Assembly: GCF_000247695.1 (NCBI RefSeq)
Contig: NW_004624843.1
Coordinates: 4,581,831-4,645,830 of the forward strand
Direction of reading: 5' to 3'
Source: Heterocephalus glaber
Taxonomy: Eukaryota > Chordata > Mammalia > Rodentia > Bathyergidae
DNA: 64,000 nucleotides
The position numbers and the translations under genes were made by a program. This document shows positions 1 through 11,275 of this stretch, one piece after another; position 1 is the stretch's first letter, and every line of letters begins with the position of its first letter. The notes under the pieces were generated by a model, which worked only from the letters and a program-made list of their open reading frames with translations, searched no databases and was not told the DNA's origin.

Positions 1-269
1 AGCTCACCTTGTGCCCCTGACTGTGCCCTTCCTGGCAACAGAGGCCCCACTCCCTGTCACCTGGACCCTCCTGCCTCAGCCCCCTGAGCGGCCAGCCATG
101 GGGAGCCATCTGAGGCCTCTGCCCTGACTCAGGATCCCGCCCAGGGCAGAGGGGAGCGCGTGTTTGAACAGTGACTTGGGCTTCTCCCAAGAAACACAGG
201 GAGGGAGATTACTTTTAAGCATTTGGCTCCTGTGAGGGTAGAGCCTTGGTGAGTCCAAAGTATGATGGG

Positions 270-418
270 AGGCCAGGCATGGTGGCACACACCTGTGATC
301 CCATCACCCAGGAGGCTGAGACAGGAGGATCACTGCGAGTTCGAGGCCACCGTGGGCTACGTAGTGAGTTCAATGCCAACCCAGACCACATAACAAGGTC
401 TTGTTTCAAAAAACACTT
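270..418 (+). mobile_element. B1-type SINE
   Basis: GGCCAGGCATGGTGGCACAC start, GGAGGCTGAGACAGGAGGAT core, internal duplication around GTAGTGAGTTCAATG, tail TTTCAAAAAAC. Confidence 0.85.
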
Positions 419-440
419 ACATTAAAAATTTTGTTCAAGG

Positions 441-597
441 AGGTGGGCCTGGTGACACACGCCTGTAATTCCCACACTTAGGAGGCTGAGGCAGGAGAAT
501 TGCCAAGAGTTTGAGGCCAGCCTGGGCCACACAGTGAGTTCAAGGCCAGCCTGAATTGCATACCAAGATCTTGTCTCAAAGAAAAAAAAAAGAATAG
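441..597 (+). mobile_element. B1-type SINE with internal duplication
   Basis: Full-length; the GAGGCCAGCCTG motif recurs as AAGGCCAGCCTGAATTGCAT. A-rich tail. Confidence 0.9.
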
Positions 598-600
598 AAA

Positions 601-1092
601 AATACAAAAAAAATTTTTTTGAACCGAGTAATATAAGAAAGGAGAAAAAAAAAAAGAAAAAGAAAGGAATAACCTCACTTGACCTTACAGGAAGTTTCTT
701 GTAGATGCAGGAAATGTCCATGGAGTGATCACTTGTCTCATTATTTTATAACTTGTTCACTGGTCATAGAGCCCCACCCTGAAAGACCAAAGAGCGAGAA
801 TTTGCTCTTGGTGACCTTGGATCCCAGCACTGCGTGCATTTCTCGGCACTCGCGTGTTGTATCAGTGAATAAAGAACAGCAGAACATAGGGTAACAGTGA
901 GAGTGCACAGCCAGGTGACATCACCCACAGCCGGGCCAAATGACAGTGACAAGCCTAGGGATTCAGGAGGCTGGGACAAAGCACTGCAGACGGTTGGGGA
1001 CCCGAAACTGCGCAGGTGAAAACACACAAACGTAAGAATACAGCATGGCAAATATTTGGGGATAATATTATGAATGGTATAAAAATAAATTA
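601..1092. other. Unique intergenic sequence
   Basis: No repeat or gene recognised. An AATAAA occurs near 869 (GTGAATAAAGAACAGC), but no transcript can be assigned to it. Confidence 0.5.
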
Positions 1093-1235
1093 TGCTGATC
1101 ATGCTGGCACACACATGCAGTCCCAGCACTCAGGAGGCTGAGGCAGGAGGATCACCGTGAGTTTGATGCCAGCCTGCGCTACATAGTGAGTTCAGCGGCA
1201 TCTTGAACTTCATGGCCAGATCCTATCTCCAAAAA
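1093..1235 (+). mobile_element. B1-type SINE
   Basis: Diverged start, clear CCCAGCACTCAGGAGGCTGA core, duplicated segment and A-rich tail. Confidence 0.85.
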
Positions 1236-1408
1236 AATTTTTTTTTCAAAATATTTTTAATTAATCAATTAAAAAGTAGAATCAAATCTTCTCCATCCTT
1301 TTGAACTTGATTCAAAGGCTTCTTGCCTAAAGCAGGGTCCTTTTATGCCTTTTCCTAACTTGATCCTGGAGACTTTTCAGTCGGTGTCAGTATGATTTTT
1401 CTAACTGT

Positions 1409-1553
1409 TGTTTTTGAGACAGCATCTCGCTATGAAGTTCAGGCTGGTAGTGAACTCACTATGTAGCCCAGGCTGGTCTCAGACTCCCAGCGATCCTCAT
1501 GGCTCAGCCTCCCGAGTGCTGGGATTGCAGGCATGTGCCAGCCCATCCAGCTA
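1409..1553 (-). mobile_element. B1-type SINE
   Basis: Antisense signature TTTGAGACAGCATCTC ... CTCCCGAGTGCTGGGATTGC, with duplication. Confidence 0.9.
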
Positions 1554-2208
1554 ACGCTCTAAGTTTGGCCCCTCAGTTTCTACACCTGGTGGACGAGGTT
1601 AACCCTGCCTGGAAGGCTTGGTCAAGAGTTCAGTGCTACTTCGGTGAGGCCTCCTGTGGCTGCTGCATCTCATAGCTCCTTTTGCTGCTGAAACGAACTC
1701 CCACGCATTTGAGGCCCGGACACCACGAATGCACGATGTCACCATTCCGTAGGGCAGAAACTCCCTCAGCTCCAGGCCGGGGCCAGAGTCAGGTGTGGGG
1801 ACAGGACTCAAGCCAAGCTGGCTCCAGACTGGGGCCCTGCCTAACCCTCTGGGTCGTCGCTGTGCCCATGGGGCCAGTGCCACCTGAGGGTGACCCTGGC
1901 CACATCCCAAGCCCTGTGGGACAAAGTCCTCAGAAAGCCCTGGCGCTGGCACTGACCCGACATGAGAATTGGGCCTGCAGAAGCCCAGGGATGTTCAGTT
2001 GGCCCAGGCCCCTTTGTCCCCTCAGCCTGTGACCCCCTGCCCTGTTTGAGGGCTCAGGAGCCTCCTGTCTCACTGCCACCCAAGACTCAGCTCAGCGAGT
2101 GTAGGGAACAGGGAAAGGGGACTTTACTAGAACCTCTGCGGTGAGTCCTAGTCCCCTGCGAGCCACGACAGCACAAGGCGAATTGACTTTTATTATACAG
2201 GAAAGATA
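1554..2208. other. Unique GC-rich intergenic sequence
   Basis: Overlapping open frames exist on both strands, with no recognised protein and no splice-bounded exon. Confidence 0.5.
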
Positions 2209-2300
2209 GGGGCCGGGGATTTAGCTCAGTGGTTATACCGCCTGTCTTGAAAGCGCAAGGACCCGAGTTCAATCTCCGGTCCTTGGTACCAAAAAAAAAA
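2209..2300 (+). mobile_element. ID-type SINE with target-site duplication
   Basis: A box TTAGCTCAGTGG and B-box-like GTTCAATCT. Flanked by ATACAGGAAAGATAG and ATACAGGAACGATAG, a 15-bp duplication with one mismatch. Confidence 0.93.
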
Positions 2301-2840
2301 GAATATACAGGAACGATAGAAAAATGAGACTTGGAGAAGAAGCTGAGCTTTGGGCCTGATCAGTGCTGCTCTGGGCAGCAAAGAGGAAAGCTGCACCCTC
2401 CCCTCGGGCACCTTTTATTCAGTACATCTGGAGAAACAGATGTAACAAATGACTTGCTGAGAGTTCAGTACATCGGGACAAACAAGGTGTAACAATCCAA
2501 GAACAATGAGGAACTGAGGCGATGAAGATTTTGTTCCTCCCAGGATGTCTTCAACTGGTGTAATCTTGTCCTGGAGAATCACAGCATCACCAGGTCATTG
2601 TGGCCTCAGTTGTGACCGGGAGCGAGAATGGAATTATGTCTCGAAATGCCGTAGCTGGCCTGTAGGCAGGAGAGCTAGGCTTAACTAAATGATTGTTCCC
2701 TAAAATTATGTAGCATTGCTCCTGAGAGGCGAGGCCTCAGGACCCAAAGGTCCATCTGCAACCTTAAGCCTCCCAGTCAGTTTCCAGAGATTGGGACCTG
2801 TCCTTGGGACCTTGACTCTGCTGGGTGCACCGTCCTGCCC

Positions 2841-2954
2841 GTGCTATCTGAATGGTACATCCCTGAGATTCCAGCACTCAGGAGGCTGAGGCAGAAGGAT
2901 GGCCATGAGTTTGAGGCCAGCCTGGGTTACACAGTGAGACCTTATCTTAAAATA
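2841..2954 (+). mobile_element. B1-type SINE, no internal duplication
   Basis: Core CCAGCACTCAGGAGGCTGAG, then CCTGGGTTACACAGTGAGAC; single-unit form. Confidence 0.85.
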
Positions 2955-2964
2955 GATCAAGTCA

Positions 2965-3048
2965 AGGGCCAGAGATTTAGCTCAGTGGTTCTACCTCCTG
3001 GCTCGCAAGTGGAAGGTCCTGAGTTCGATCCCCGGTACCAAAAAAAGA
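2965..3048 (+). mobile_element. ID-type SINE
   Basis: A box and intact B box GTTCGATCC. Inserted in the A-rich end of the preceding B1; AGATCAAGTCAA / AGATCAAATCAA flank it. Confidence 0.9.
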
Positions 3049-3215
3049 AAAACCAGATCAAATCAAATCAAAGTTAGTGCACCTCCAGGTGCTGTCCCCT
3101 TTGCTCCCCCTGAGATTGTGAGCTCTGCAGGGCTGGCTCCCTCCCTGCGAGTGCCCTGTGCCACCTGCCCAGCCATGGTGACTCTGTACTGCACGTGTTT
3201 CGTAGACTATTTCCC

Positions 3216-3384
3216 TTGGCCTTCGCCTGCAAGCCCCGGACGCCGTGCACTCTGGGGACCCTGGAGCCAAACCCCCCCAAGGTGAAGGCATCAGTGCCGG
3301 TGTCCAGTTCTCCTCCTGTGGCCCTCAGCAGCCCAGCCGCCCCGGCTCCACCTCGTCCTCCACCAGGGGCCTGCAGAGTAAGTC
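3216..3384 (+). other. Candidate protein-coding exon, possibly of a neighbouring gene
   Basis: An open frame reads KPRTPCTLGTLEPNPPKV and continues Pro/Ser/Ala-rich. It is bounded by a pyrimidine-rich tract ending CCTGCAAG and by GTAAGT at 3385. It is unique sequence between SINEs. ARMC9 lies upstream of B3GNT7 in human, so this could be one of its 3' exons, but I could not confirm the sequence. It may be chance in GC-rich DNA. Confidence 0.25.
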
Positions 3385-3444
3385 GGGCGTTTTATTCTGA
3401 CCTTTAGACCAGGGCAACCTCTTTATTTATTTAAGTTTATTATT

Positions 3445-3550
3445 TATTTATTGGTGCTCTAAAACAAGTCTCACTATACAGCCCATCCTGGCCTTGAACT
3501 CACAGTGATCCTCCTGCCTCAGCCTCCTGAATGCACTGTGTGAGCCCACC
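3445..3550 (-). mobile_element. B1-type SINE, diverged
   Basis: GTCTCACTATACAGCCCA and GTGATCCTCCTGCCTCAGCC; the far end is eroded. Confidence 0.75.
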
Positions 3551-3834
3551 AAGTGGGTGGCTGCCTTGCCCCAGGGACCTCTCCTTTGTTAATCTTCCCT
3601 GCTTGTGAAATCGCTCTTGGCCTCTGGCACCTCACTGCTGGTGAGGTAAGACCCTCCCCCCAGGCAGGACCCTCAGGGAAGAGCCCCCTCCCTCCTCCCC
3701 TCTCCCTGCTGCTCTAAGCTCGCCCTGAAGCCCAGGGCTGCCCAGCCCCTGTCCCTGTGGCCACTTGGTCACCGAGTCAGACAGAAGCAGGGGCCTCCCA
3801 GAAGGAAGGTGAGGGTGGGTGCAAGGGTCCCACA

Positions 3835-3948
3835 CTGCCCCTCCACACACCTGTACTCTCAGCACTCGGGAGGCTGAGGCAGGACAATGCCATGGGTTCA
3901 AGGCCAGCTTAGACTGCACAGCGAGACCTTAGCACAAAAAACCAAAAA
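3835..3948 (+). mobile_element. B1-type SINE
   Basis: CTCAGCACTCGGGAGGCTGA core, CTGCACAGCGAGACCTTAGC end. Confidence 0.85.
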
Positions 3949-3949
3949 A

Positions 3950-4950
3950 TAAATAAAATGAAAGCCGAGGTGGGGGGACAGTGTCAGGCAGCACACAACA
4001 TGCCCACGCAGGACGTCCACACTCCTGCGATGTCCCTGCCCACCCAGCCCCACTCCCTCTGCAGGGCCCTGGGTATCTGGCCAGTTGGGGACCCGCCAGG
4101 CTGCAGATGCGGGGAAGCGGCCTTGGCAAAGCCACCCCGGCCCTGTTTCCCCGGAAACCACACGGTGAAGCCCGGCTGCAGTCAGGCCGCTTCCTCCCGG
4201 GCCCGGGCAGCACTGGCCGAGATGAAGGCCATCCGGCCTGCGTGACCCTCAGGGAAGCCCTCTGCATCCGTCCCTCCGTCACACTGAGCAGCTGAAAGGA
4301 GGGATTGTCTGGGACAGAGGGGCTCTGTGAAGCCCGCCCAGCACTGGCATCTCCTCTGCCTCTTCCTAGACGGCCAGTCCTGCCGGGAGTGAGAGGGGCT
4401 GCCATCCTGGGTGTCACCGTCACGTGGCCCAAGGACCAGCCAGCAGCCGCAGGTGGCAGACGTGAAGAGACAGGTGTCTGCAAGACGGCGTGTGGCACTC
4501 CAGCCAGGCACAGGGGCAGGACTGCCTCCCTGGGGCTGTCGGCTGCCACACCCTGGAAGGAGAGAGGCGGCCCTGGCCTCGGGGACCTTCTGGTCAGGAA
4601 CAGCAGGCTGTGCATTTGGAGTCCTCGGCCTTCACAGGCACCTGGAGCAGACAGCTTGAGGCCAGACCACCAGCCCCTCCCGGGACCAGCAACAAGGGTG
4701 GACTCGTGGGAGCCAGCTGTCCTCACAGGGAAGCTGCTGGGGACCAGGATGCAAGGAAGGGAGCCTCGTTCGGGCCACCTGCCTCCACACCACACTGAGC
4801 ATTTTCCTCTGCTCTCAGACTCTGGTAATGAATATGCTGTGTTCAGTATGTTCAAAGCAGCCCTGCACCTCTGCACACGTTTTTAAAGGCCTTAGAAAGT
4901 TGCCCAGTTTAATTAATGCTGTTTCCTACTCCCCATTAAGACCACAAACA
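3950..4950. other. Unique GC-rich intergenic sequence
   Basis: Long open frames on both strands (up to 315 codons on the minus strand) reflect GC content. No family, splice structure or signal is recognised. Confidence 0.5.
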
Positions 4951-5032
4951 GGGCCAGGGATTTAGCTCAGTGGTGCTGCTGCCAGCCTTGCAAGCACAGG
5001 GTCCCGAGTTCGATCTCCGGTACCAAAAAAAA
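4951..5032 (+). mobile_element. ID-type SINE
   Basis: GGGCCAGGGATTTAGCTCAG start, GAGTTCGATCTCCGGTACC end, short A tail. Confidence 0.92.
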
Positions 5033-5914
5033 CCCCCACAAAATAAACCTCTCCTTTACGTTTTGAGTGTCAGGTATTCTGTCCCAGTGATGGGAAAGTG
5101 ACTAATGCAGTGGGTCAGCAGAGGGGATGGGGCTTGGTGACTGGGTGTGCATCGGTGGCCAGAGTGCACCCAGGGGCCTCACCGTGTGTGGCATCGGTTG
5201 TCACCCGAGTGCTTTTTCTCCAGGGAGGTCTCGTCCTGCAGCAGGCCAGCTGGAGCTTGTCCACACAGTGGCCCCAGGGATCCTACCACAGGAAGACCAA
5301 GCCCAAGGCTGTCCAAGCCTCCATCGGCATCACATGCACTGTCCTGCCCCCAGGCTGAGGCCAGAGTCTGCACAGAAGGCCATGGTGGGGCTGTTCCTGC
5401 CACTGCTCCACGCTCACCTCACTGCAGTGGGGCCTCTTATTCCTGGGGGGCTGCTGTGTTGGGATGTGGAGACTCAGTCCCCCAGCCTCAAGCTGCTGCC
5501 CATCTTCCAGTGAGAATCCTGGCCTCTGGGGACAACCGCGGTCCAGGCCAGAGCTCAGGGCTCCAAGGAAGGACAGGCAGATTCCAGGGGAATCTTGCAG
5601 GATCAGGAAAAGCCGGGCCTGGAGAGACCTATCTGGTCACTCCACATGGGGTCAGGGCCTGGGGGGACTGCAGGTGAGGGTTCCCAGAGCAGGGGCCTAG
5701 AGACACTGTCCCCAGACAGCTCAGGGTGTAAGGGGCAGGGCCTTGGCCAGCGGACACCTGGCAGAGCGGGCCAGGGCAGGAGCTGGCACCTGAGCTGTGG
5801 GGTGGAGGCTGCAGCAAGCCCCGGAGCTGGACCCTGAGGGGTACGGAGAGCAAGGGGCCCCAGAGCCCCTGTGTCACCCAGGCAGGAGGCAGCAGTGTGC
5901 TGATGCCGGCCCCT
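5033..5914. other. Unique GC-rich intergenic sequence
   Basis: No repeat or gene recognised; overlapping open frames without conservation cues. Confidence 0.5.
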
Positions 5915-6105
5915 GTGAGCTATGCTGGCATGCCTGCCATCTCAGCTCTTGGGAGGCTGAGCCAGGAGGATGGCCAGTTCAAGCCCAGCCTGGGCAACCT
6001 AGCAACTTAGGGAGACCCTGCCTCAAAATAAAAAATAATAGAAGGGTCTGGGGATGTAGCTTAGTGCAAAGGCTCTGGAATCAATCCCCAGGATCGGGGG
6101 GGGGG
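5915..6105 (+). mobile_element. Composite B1-ID SINE
   Basis: B1-like left part, linker CAAAATAAAAAATAATAG, then TCTGGGGATGTAGCTTAGTG and AATCAATCCCCAGG. Confidence 0.8.
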
Positions 6106-6277
6106 AAAATGATCACTAAATTGTCAGAAGTTCTGTGAGCTTATTTTAAATATAGCCATTACCAAAACCTAATCTATAAACATACAATTCAATAAGTTCT
6201 ATTAAAACAAATGGGTGATAAATACTGAAAGCTCATCTCCTAATTATTCTTTTACCCTTGTTTTGTTTTTTGTTTTG

Positions 6278-6352
6278 GGGGGTTTTTTGGTACTAGGGAT
6301 CGAACTCAGGACCTTGCAGGTGGGGGCACCACTGAGCTACATCCCTAGCCCG
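6278..6352 (-). mobile_element. ID-type SINE
   Basis: Antisense GGTACTAGGGATCGAACTCA ... CTGAGCTACATCCCTAGCCC. Confidence 0.9.
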
Positions 6353-6676
6353 TTTGTTGATTTCTCCATGGTGGCCATTCCTTCTGGAGCGCCGGCCCCT
6401 AATCCCTTCATTTCCTTCACTATTGCCTGCCCTGGAAGCTGCCTTTGGCTATTATGCTTTATCTCTTGCACCTCTAGTCTTCCTGTCTCTCTCCCAGTTT
6501 GTTGAGGGGCGTCGCTCTGGTGGCCAGAGACTGGCTGCGGCAGGGCATGTACAGCATGCGGAAGGGCAAGTGACACGGGCGACAGCCTTCTTCCCAGAAG
6601 GCGGCCGATGCTGTTTACCGGCACGCTGCTGGCGGTGGGGCCGCGTAGAATAGAGATCAGAGCAGGGCAGCAAAAT

Positions 6677-6800
6677 TTTCTGGGTGTAGTGGCGCATGCC
6701 TATAATCCCAGCACTCGGGAGGCTGAGGCAGGAGGATCACCTCAAGTTCAAAGGCCAGCCTGGACTACGTAGCAAGACCCTGTCTCAAAAAAAAAAGAAA
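6677..6800 (+). mobile_element. B1-type SINE
   Basis: GTGGCGCATGCCTATAATCC start, GACCCTGTCTCAAAAAAAA tail; no duplication. Confidence 0.9.
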
Positions 6801-7555
6801 GAACAGCAGAGCCAAAAGTGGTGTGAGCGGTGGCCTGGCACAGCCTCCGCCTGCTTCCCTCTCCACGTGCCTGGCAGCAGCTGGCTTGAGGGCTACACCT
6901 GCGAAAGCCAGCCTGAGCCTCCTCCTGGCGCAGCGAGGATGAAGTCTCCTCCGGGACTTGGGTGTTCCCTGGCATGCCGCCTGTGCTCACACTTCGGAGT
7001 CCCCAGGAGCCTCCCAGCAGCACACCTGCCGGGCCAGGGCATGCCCAGATCTGGGCTGCAGAGCAGCGGGGTGAGTCACCCTTGCCAGGAATGCAGGCTT
7101 TGGACTCTGCCCTGGGCTCTGGTTCTGGGCCTGGGGCCCTTGGACTCACAGGTCCCTGGGCAGTGCCCACACCTGGCCTGACCCAGCGGCAGCATCTCCA
7201 GGAGAGGAGCCGGGCAGGGCCCAGGCCCATCGGTCACTGATGCCCACTTCTGTGGGCTCCATGCTGCATCTTGTGAGCTATTAATGCTGCTTCCTGCTTC
7301 CTGATCATTTTTCTCCTGCTAAACAACCTGCAAGAGGCTTCGTTCATAATGTGAACCAAAATGGCAGTGCACTGGTAACTAGCAGGTTGTGAAACGCAGG
7401 GAGTCCCGGAAGTTTCTGTATAGTTTCTAGCCTTAGACTATGGGGCTTGTACCTCTAGGGTACCGAAGCAAGTAGAGAGGCTGCCGACTTTGACAGAACA
7501 TCATTTGAAAGTTCTGATTATGTTTGGAATATTGAGTTTTTATTTTATTTTTTGT
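6801..7555. other. Unique intergenic sequence
   Basis: GC-rich to 7250, then AT-rich. Nothing recognised. Confidence 0.5.
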
Positions 7556-7647
7556 TTTGGGGGGGTTTTTTTGTACTTGGGATCAAACTTGGGACCTTGC
7601 ACTTTCAAGGCAGGTGCTGGAACCACTGAGCTAAATCCCCAGCCCTT
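7556..7647 (-). mobile_element. ID-type SINE
   Basis: Antisense GATCAAACTTGGGACCTTGC ... GAGCTAAATCCCCAGCCC. Confidence 0.9.
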
Positions 7648-7696
7648 GAGCTTTTATTCCTGATTTTTTTCTAGTCTCTCTTAAAGGGAATAGAAG

Positions 7697-7822
7697 AGCA
7701 AGGCATGGTGTGGCACACACCTGTAATCCTAGCACTTGGGAGGCAGAGACAGGAGGATTGCTGTGAGTTCCAGGCCAGCCTGGGCTACGTATCGAGACTC
7801 TGTCTCAAAAAAAAAAAAAAGG
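7697..7822 (+). mobile_element. B1-type SINE
   Basis: GGCATGGTGTGGCACACACC start, long A tail; no duplication. Confidence 0.9.
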
Positions 7823-8106
7823 AATAGAAGGAAGGACTGAAACAAAAATTAAGATTAAGGCCTTGGTGCTCCATAGCTACAAAACTAAAGCTTTCAGGTG
7901 AGGTTTTATAATGTTGTGGCTTCTGTATTTGTACTGGTATCAAAGCTTAATATTGCATTGAGATTTCTGGGATGCTTTATATTCCCAAAGAATTTCCTGT
8001 TTTAAAATAGTTCTTTGAGGGCTGTGCACTATCTGCACTATCTGCTTTTATCACCTAAATTTCTTTTCTCTAGATTTGGTGAAGGAAGATTATTAAAAGC
8101 AGTGTT

Positions 8107-8192
8107 GGCCAGGGATTTAGCTCAGTGGTGTCGCTGCCTGCCACACAAGCATAAGGACCCGAGTTCAATCCCTGATACAAAAAAAAAAAAAA
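8107..8192 (+). mobile_element. ID-type SINE
   Basis: GGCCAGGGATTTAGCTCAGT, GAGTTCAATCCCTGATAC and a 13-base A run. Confidence 0.92.
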
Positions 8193-8315
8193 TACTGCCC
8201 AAAAGCAGTGTTTATTCACATGTAACAAAAAGGAATTGGACCCCAATACAGCAAGTGATATGAAAGTTTCTTTTAAAGTCTGCTTCTGTAGTTTCTCCAT
8301 TTCAAGTACTCTTTT

Positions 8316-8569
8316 TAATTTATTTATTAATTTATTATTTATTTGTTTGTTTGTTTTTTGGGGTTTTTTTTTTTGGTACCAGTGATCAAACTTGGGTCCT
8401 TGCGCTTTCAAGGCAGGCAGCAGAACCACTGACCTAAATCCCCAGCCCTTTTTTGGGTTTTTGAGACAGGGTCTCACTATGTAGCACAGGCTGGTCTTGA
8501 ACTCACAGTGATCCTCCTGCCTCAGGCTTCTGAGTGCTGAGATTACAGGTGTGTGCCACTACAGCTGAA
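8316..8569 (-). mobile_element. B1 + ID in tandem, probable composite
   Basis: On the minus strand a B1 (8567-8455) is followed directly by an ID (8449-8367) and an A-rich tail. The flanks AAGTACTCTTT (8304) and AAGTCCTCTTT (8569) look like one target-site duplication around the pair. Confidence 0.75.
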
Positions 8570-8979
8570 AGTCCTCTTTAAAACAGAATTTAATGAACCT
8601 TAGGAACATTACTATAGGCTTTATTACATGGCAGAGATGAAGTAATTTTAGAAGGTGTACAACAGTATCACCTAAATTTGAATTATTAGAAAAGATTTGT
8701 ATTCTTGCCATATCAAATCTATTTCTCACCTTCTCAAATAGTAATCCTAGGATTCTTCCCTGTAACAGAGCCCTTCTGGGCTAGGAATACTTCCTCACAG
8801 TGTAGCAGTGAGTGTCTCACACAACCTTGAGACATAAATAGTAAGTAATGGTATATGGAATATTACAATCTACTATCTCAAAACAAAATTGTTTATGGAG
8901 TTTCAAGCTTGGAGATTTGAGTATTACCTGTAGTGTTTTTTTGGAAAAAAAAAAATGCTGCCACTTAAAGTGGTTTTTC
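8570..8979. other. AT-rich unique sequence
   Basis: No gene or repeat recognised. Confidence 0.5.
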
Positions 8980-8993
8980 ATTCCCATGTTTCT

Positions 8994-9266
8994 TTGTTGT
9001 TGTTGTTGTTGTTTTGGGTTTTTGTGTTGTTTTGTTTTGGCACCAGGGATCAAACTTGAGTCCTTGCACTTGCAAGGCAGGCAGTGGAACCACTGAGCTA
9101 AATCCCCCGCCCTGTTTTTTGTTTTTTTGAGACAGGGCCTCATATTAGGTTCAGGCTGACCTTGAACTCACTATGCAGCCGAGGTTGGCCTCAAACTGGT
9201 AGCAATACTCCTGCTTCAGCCTCCTAAGTACTGGGACCACAGGCATGGGCCACCACATCTGGCTTT
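8994..9266 (-). mobile_element. B1-ID composite SINE with exact 14-bp target-site duplication
   Basis: On the minus strand a duplicated-form B1 (9264-9115) joins an ID (9113-9035) and a CAA-repeat tail. ATTCCCATGTTTCT flanks the whole unit at 8980-8993 and 9267-9280, so both parts inserted together. Confidence 0.88.
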
Positions 9267-9289
9267 ATTCCCATGTTTCTATTTAAAAA

Positions 9290-11142
9290 GCTAATAAGCG
9301 ACTTTGATTTAAAGGGGGGGGGGCGAGCCGCAGGAAGAAGAGCAGAGGCCAAAGTTGCCCAGGCTCAAGGAGTGGCCCCAGCACCCTCCCTGGCCAAATA
9401 GTAGTGGTGCAGAGGCCTTGTCCTGGGCCAGGACGCCAGGTAGGGGCTGGCGTCAGGCAGCACCCTGCAGCCTGCGTGGGGTCCCTTCCCACCTGGGGCC
9501 GTGTGGCAAACGGTGTGTGTCCAGGACATGAGTCCTCAGGCATCAACCAGCACCTTGGGGACCCCAGGACCCTCTGTAGTAAGGTGACGCAGTGGTGGCC
9601 AGGTGGGCAAATCCAACAGACAAGCAGAGGAGGGGAGAAGAACTCTGACCCCATTCGTACCTGCTGCAGGGAGGCTGGGCCCATGAGGGAACCATGCCGA
9701 GCAGGCGACCCCGCTGGGCAGCCCGGTGACACCAGGGTCCTGGTGACCGCCTGTTTGTTCTTCTGGTGGCTGGGAGAGGGGAAGAATGGAGGGAGCGGCC
9801 TCTCTGCACACAGTGGCTTGGAGGAGCGAGGACTCACTCAGCCGGGAACTGAGCGGGCAGGGAGGGGATGGCAAGGGGCTTCCAGCAGCTGCCGAGGAAC
9901 CGTGCTGCTGCAGAGGTGGGGAGGGGCAGGGGACACCGACACTGTGGGTCCATGGGGTCTGATGTGTCCAGCTGCAGGTGGCCAAGACTCCAGCTCTGGA
10001 GGAAGCAGGCAGTGACCGCGCAACCGCGATCCTGGTCCCTGTGGGGTCTCCCTTGCCATTGTTTCCACCAGCTCTGCCCTGTTTTGTTTCCTGGAGCCAA
10101 AAACTCCCTGCTTTTTTTTTTTTTTTTTTTAATGATTCTTTGGTCAGGTGTCGCTGTTAGCAACCAGGGCTATAACTAAAGCAGTGACCTTGGTCATTTA
10201 GACGAGATTTTTGCTCAAGTTTCCCACGCTACATCCGGGGCTCCCAGTCTGGCTGACGCTCGGGGCCCTGCTGGTGGAGGCCACCTTCTCGTGAGGCGAG
10301 GACTGTAAGGTCACCGTCCCCCACAGCGGCTGCTGCAGGCCACCCCAGCTGGGCCAAGAAGTTCAGGGTCACGGCTGCGGTTCAGCCCCGCTCTGCAGCA
10401 CTCAGTCTGCCCACGGTGAAATGTGCCACCGGGCTTCCCCCACGGGTTTGGCTTCGGAAAACGTTGACTGTGGGGCCCGGAGATGGCCCAGAGCCCTGCA
10501 GGGGGCTACACAGGCCTCACAGACCCCCACCTCCCCGGGCCGATTTGGGGGTGTCCAACATGGAGAAAAGGGGACAGCAGTAGCCAGCGACCGTGACCTG
10601 CAGCCCAGGCTCCGGGGCTCACTGAGCTGTCCCCACAGGACCTCCCGTCCATGGGGTTCTGCTGTCGCCCAAGAGGACCCAGCACTGGGTTTTCTTTCCT
10701 CTTTGGTTCAGTAGCCCCCATATCGCTGCCCCCTGCATGTTGAGGGCAGATCCTGGGTCCCTCTCCGGAATCCTGGGTCTGCGGGCCCTGAAATTTCCCC
10801 CAGCCCTTCTGCCCTCATCTCGACCCAGCGGTGCCCGAGCCTGGCAGTGTCCTTTCTGTCCCCAGGGCCCCTATTATCCTGCTGTCTGGTGGCAGTGGGG
10901 GAGACAGGAGAGGCCCAGGGCCCACTGTGGTGCTGAACGGTAACGGTGAATGGCAGAGAGGAAGCCCGGGTGGGGGAATTCGGGGCACTTCCCTGTCAGC
11001 TTCAAGAGGAAGGAGAGGTGGGGAGGAGCTGCCTCTCTGGTTCGGGACAGGCCCGAACAAGCCCCAGCTTGACCTGCGGCTTCTCCCTGGAAGTGGACAA
11101 GTTCAGCCCTCCAGGAAACAGGGCGCCCTCCACTCTCACTGT
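9290..11142. other. Unique GC-rich intergenic sequence
   Basis: Open frames up to 203 codons on both strands, none recognised. Contains a 20-base T run near 10112-10131. Confidence 0.5.
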
Positions 11143-11275
11143 CCTTTTTTTTTTTTTTTTTTTTGTGAGACAGGGTCTCACTATGTAACCCAGTTTGGCC
11201 TTGAACTCTCAGAGATCCTCCTGCTTCAGCTTCCTGAGTGCTGGGACTATAGGCAGGCACCACCTCCCCTGGCTT
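11143..11275 (-). mobile_element. B1-type SINE
   Basis: T run, then GAGACAGGGTCTCACTATGT ... TGAGTGCTGGGACTATAGGC. Confidence 0.9.

Noticed and set aside
2209..2300. Cloverleaf-like tRNA gene signals (A and B boxes) here and in many other places
   Set aside because: They belong to ID SINEs with A tails and target-site duplications; no true tRNA fold with acceptor stem was found.
3929..4876. 315-codon minus-strand frame
   Set aside because: GC-rich intergenic DNA, part of it inside a B1; no recognisable domain or splice context.
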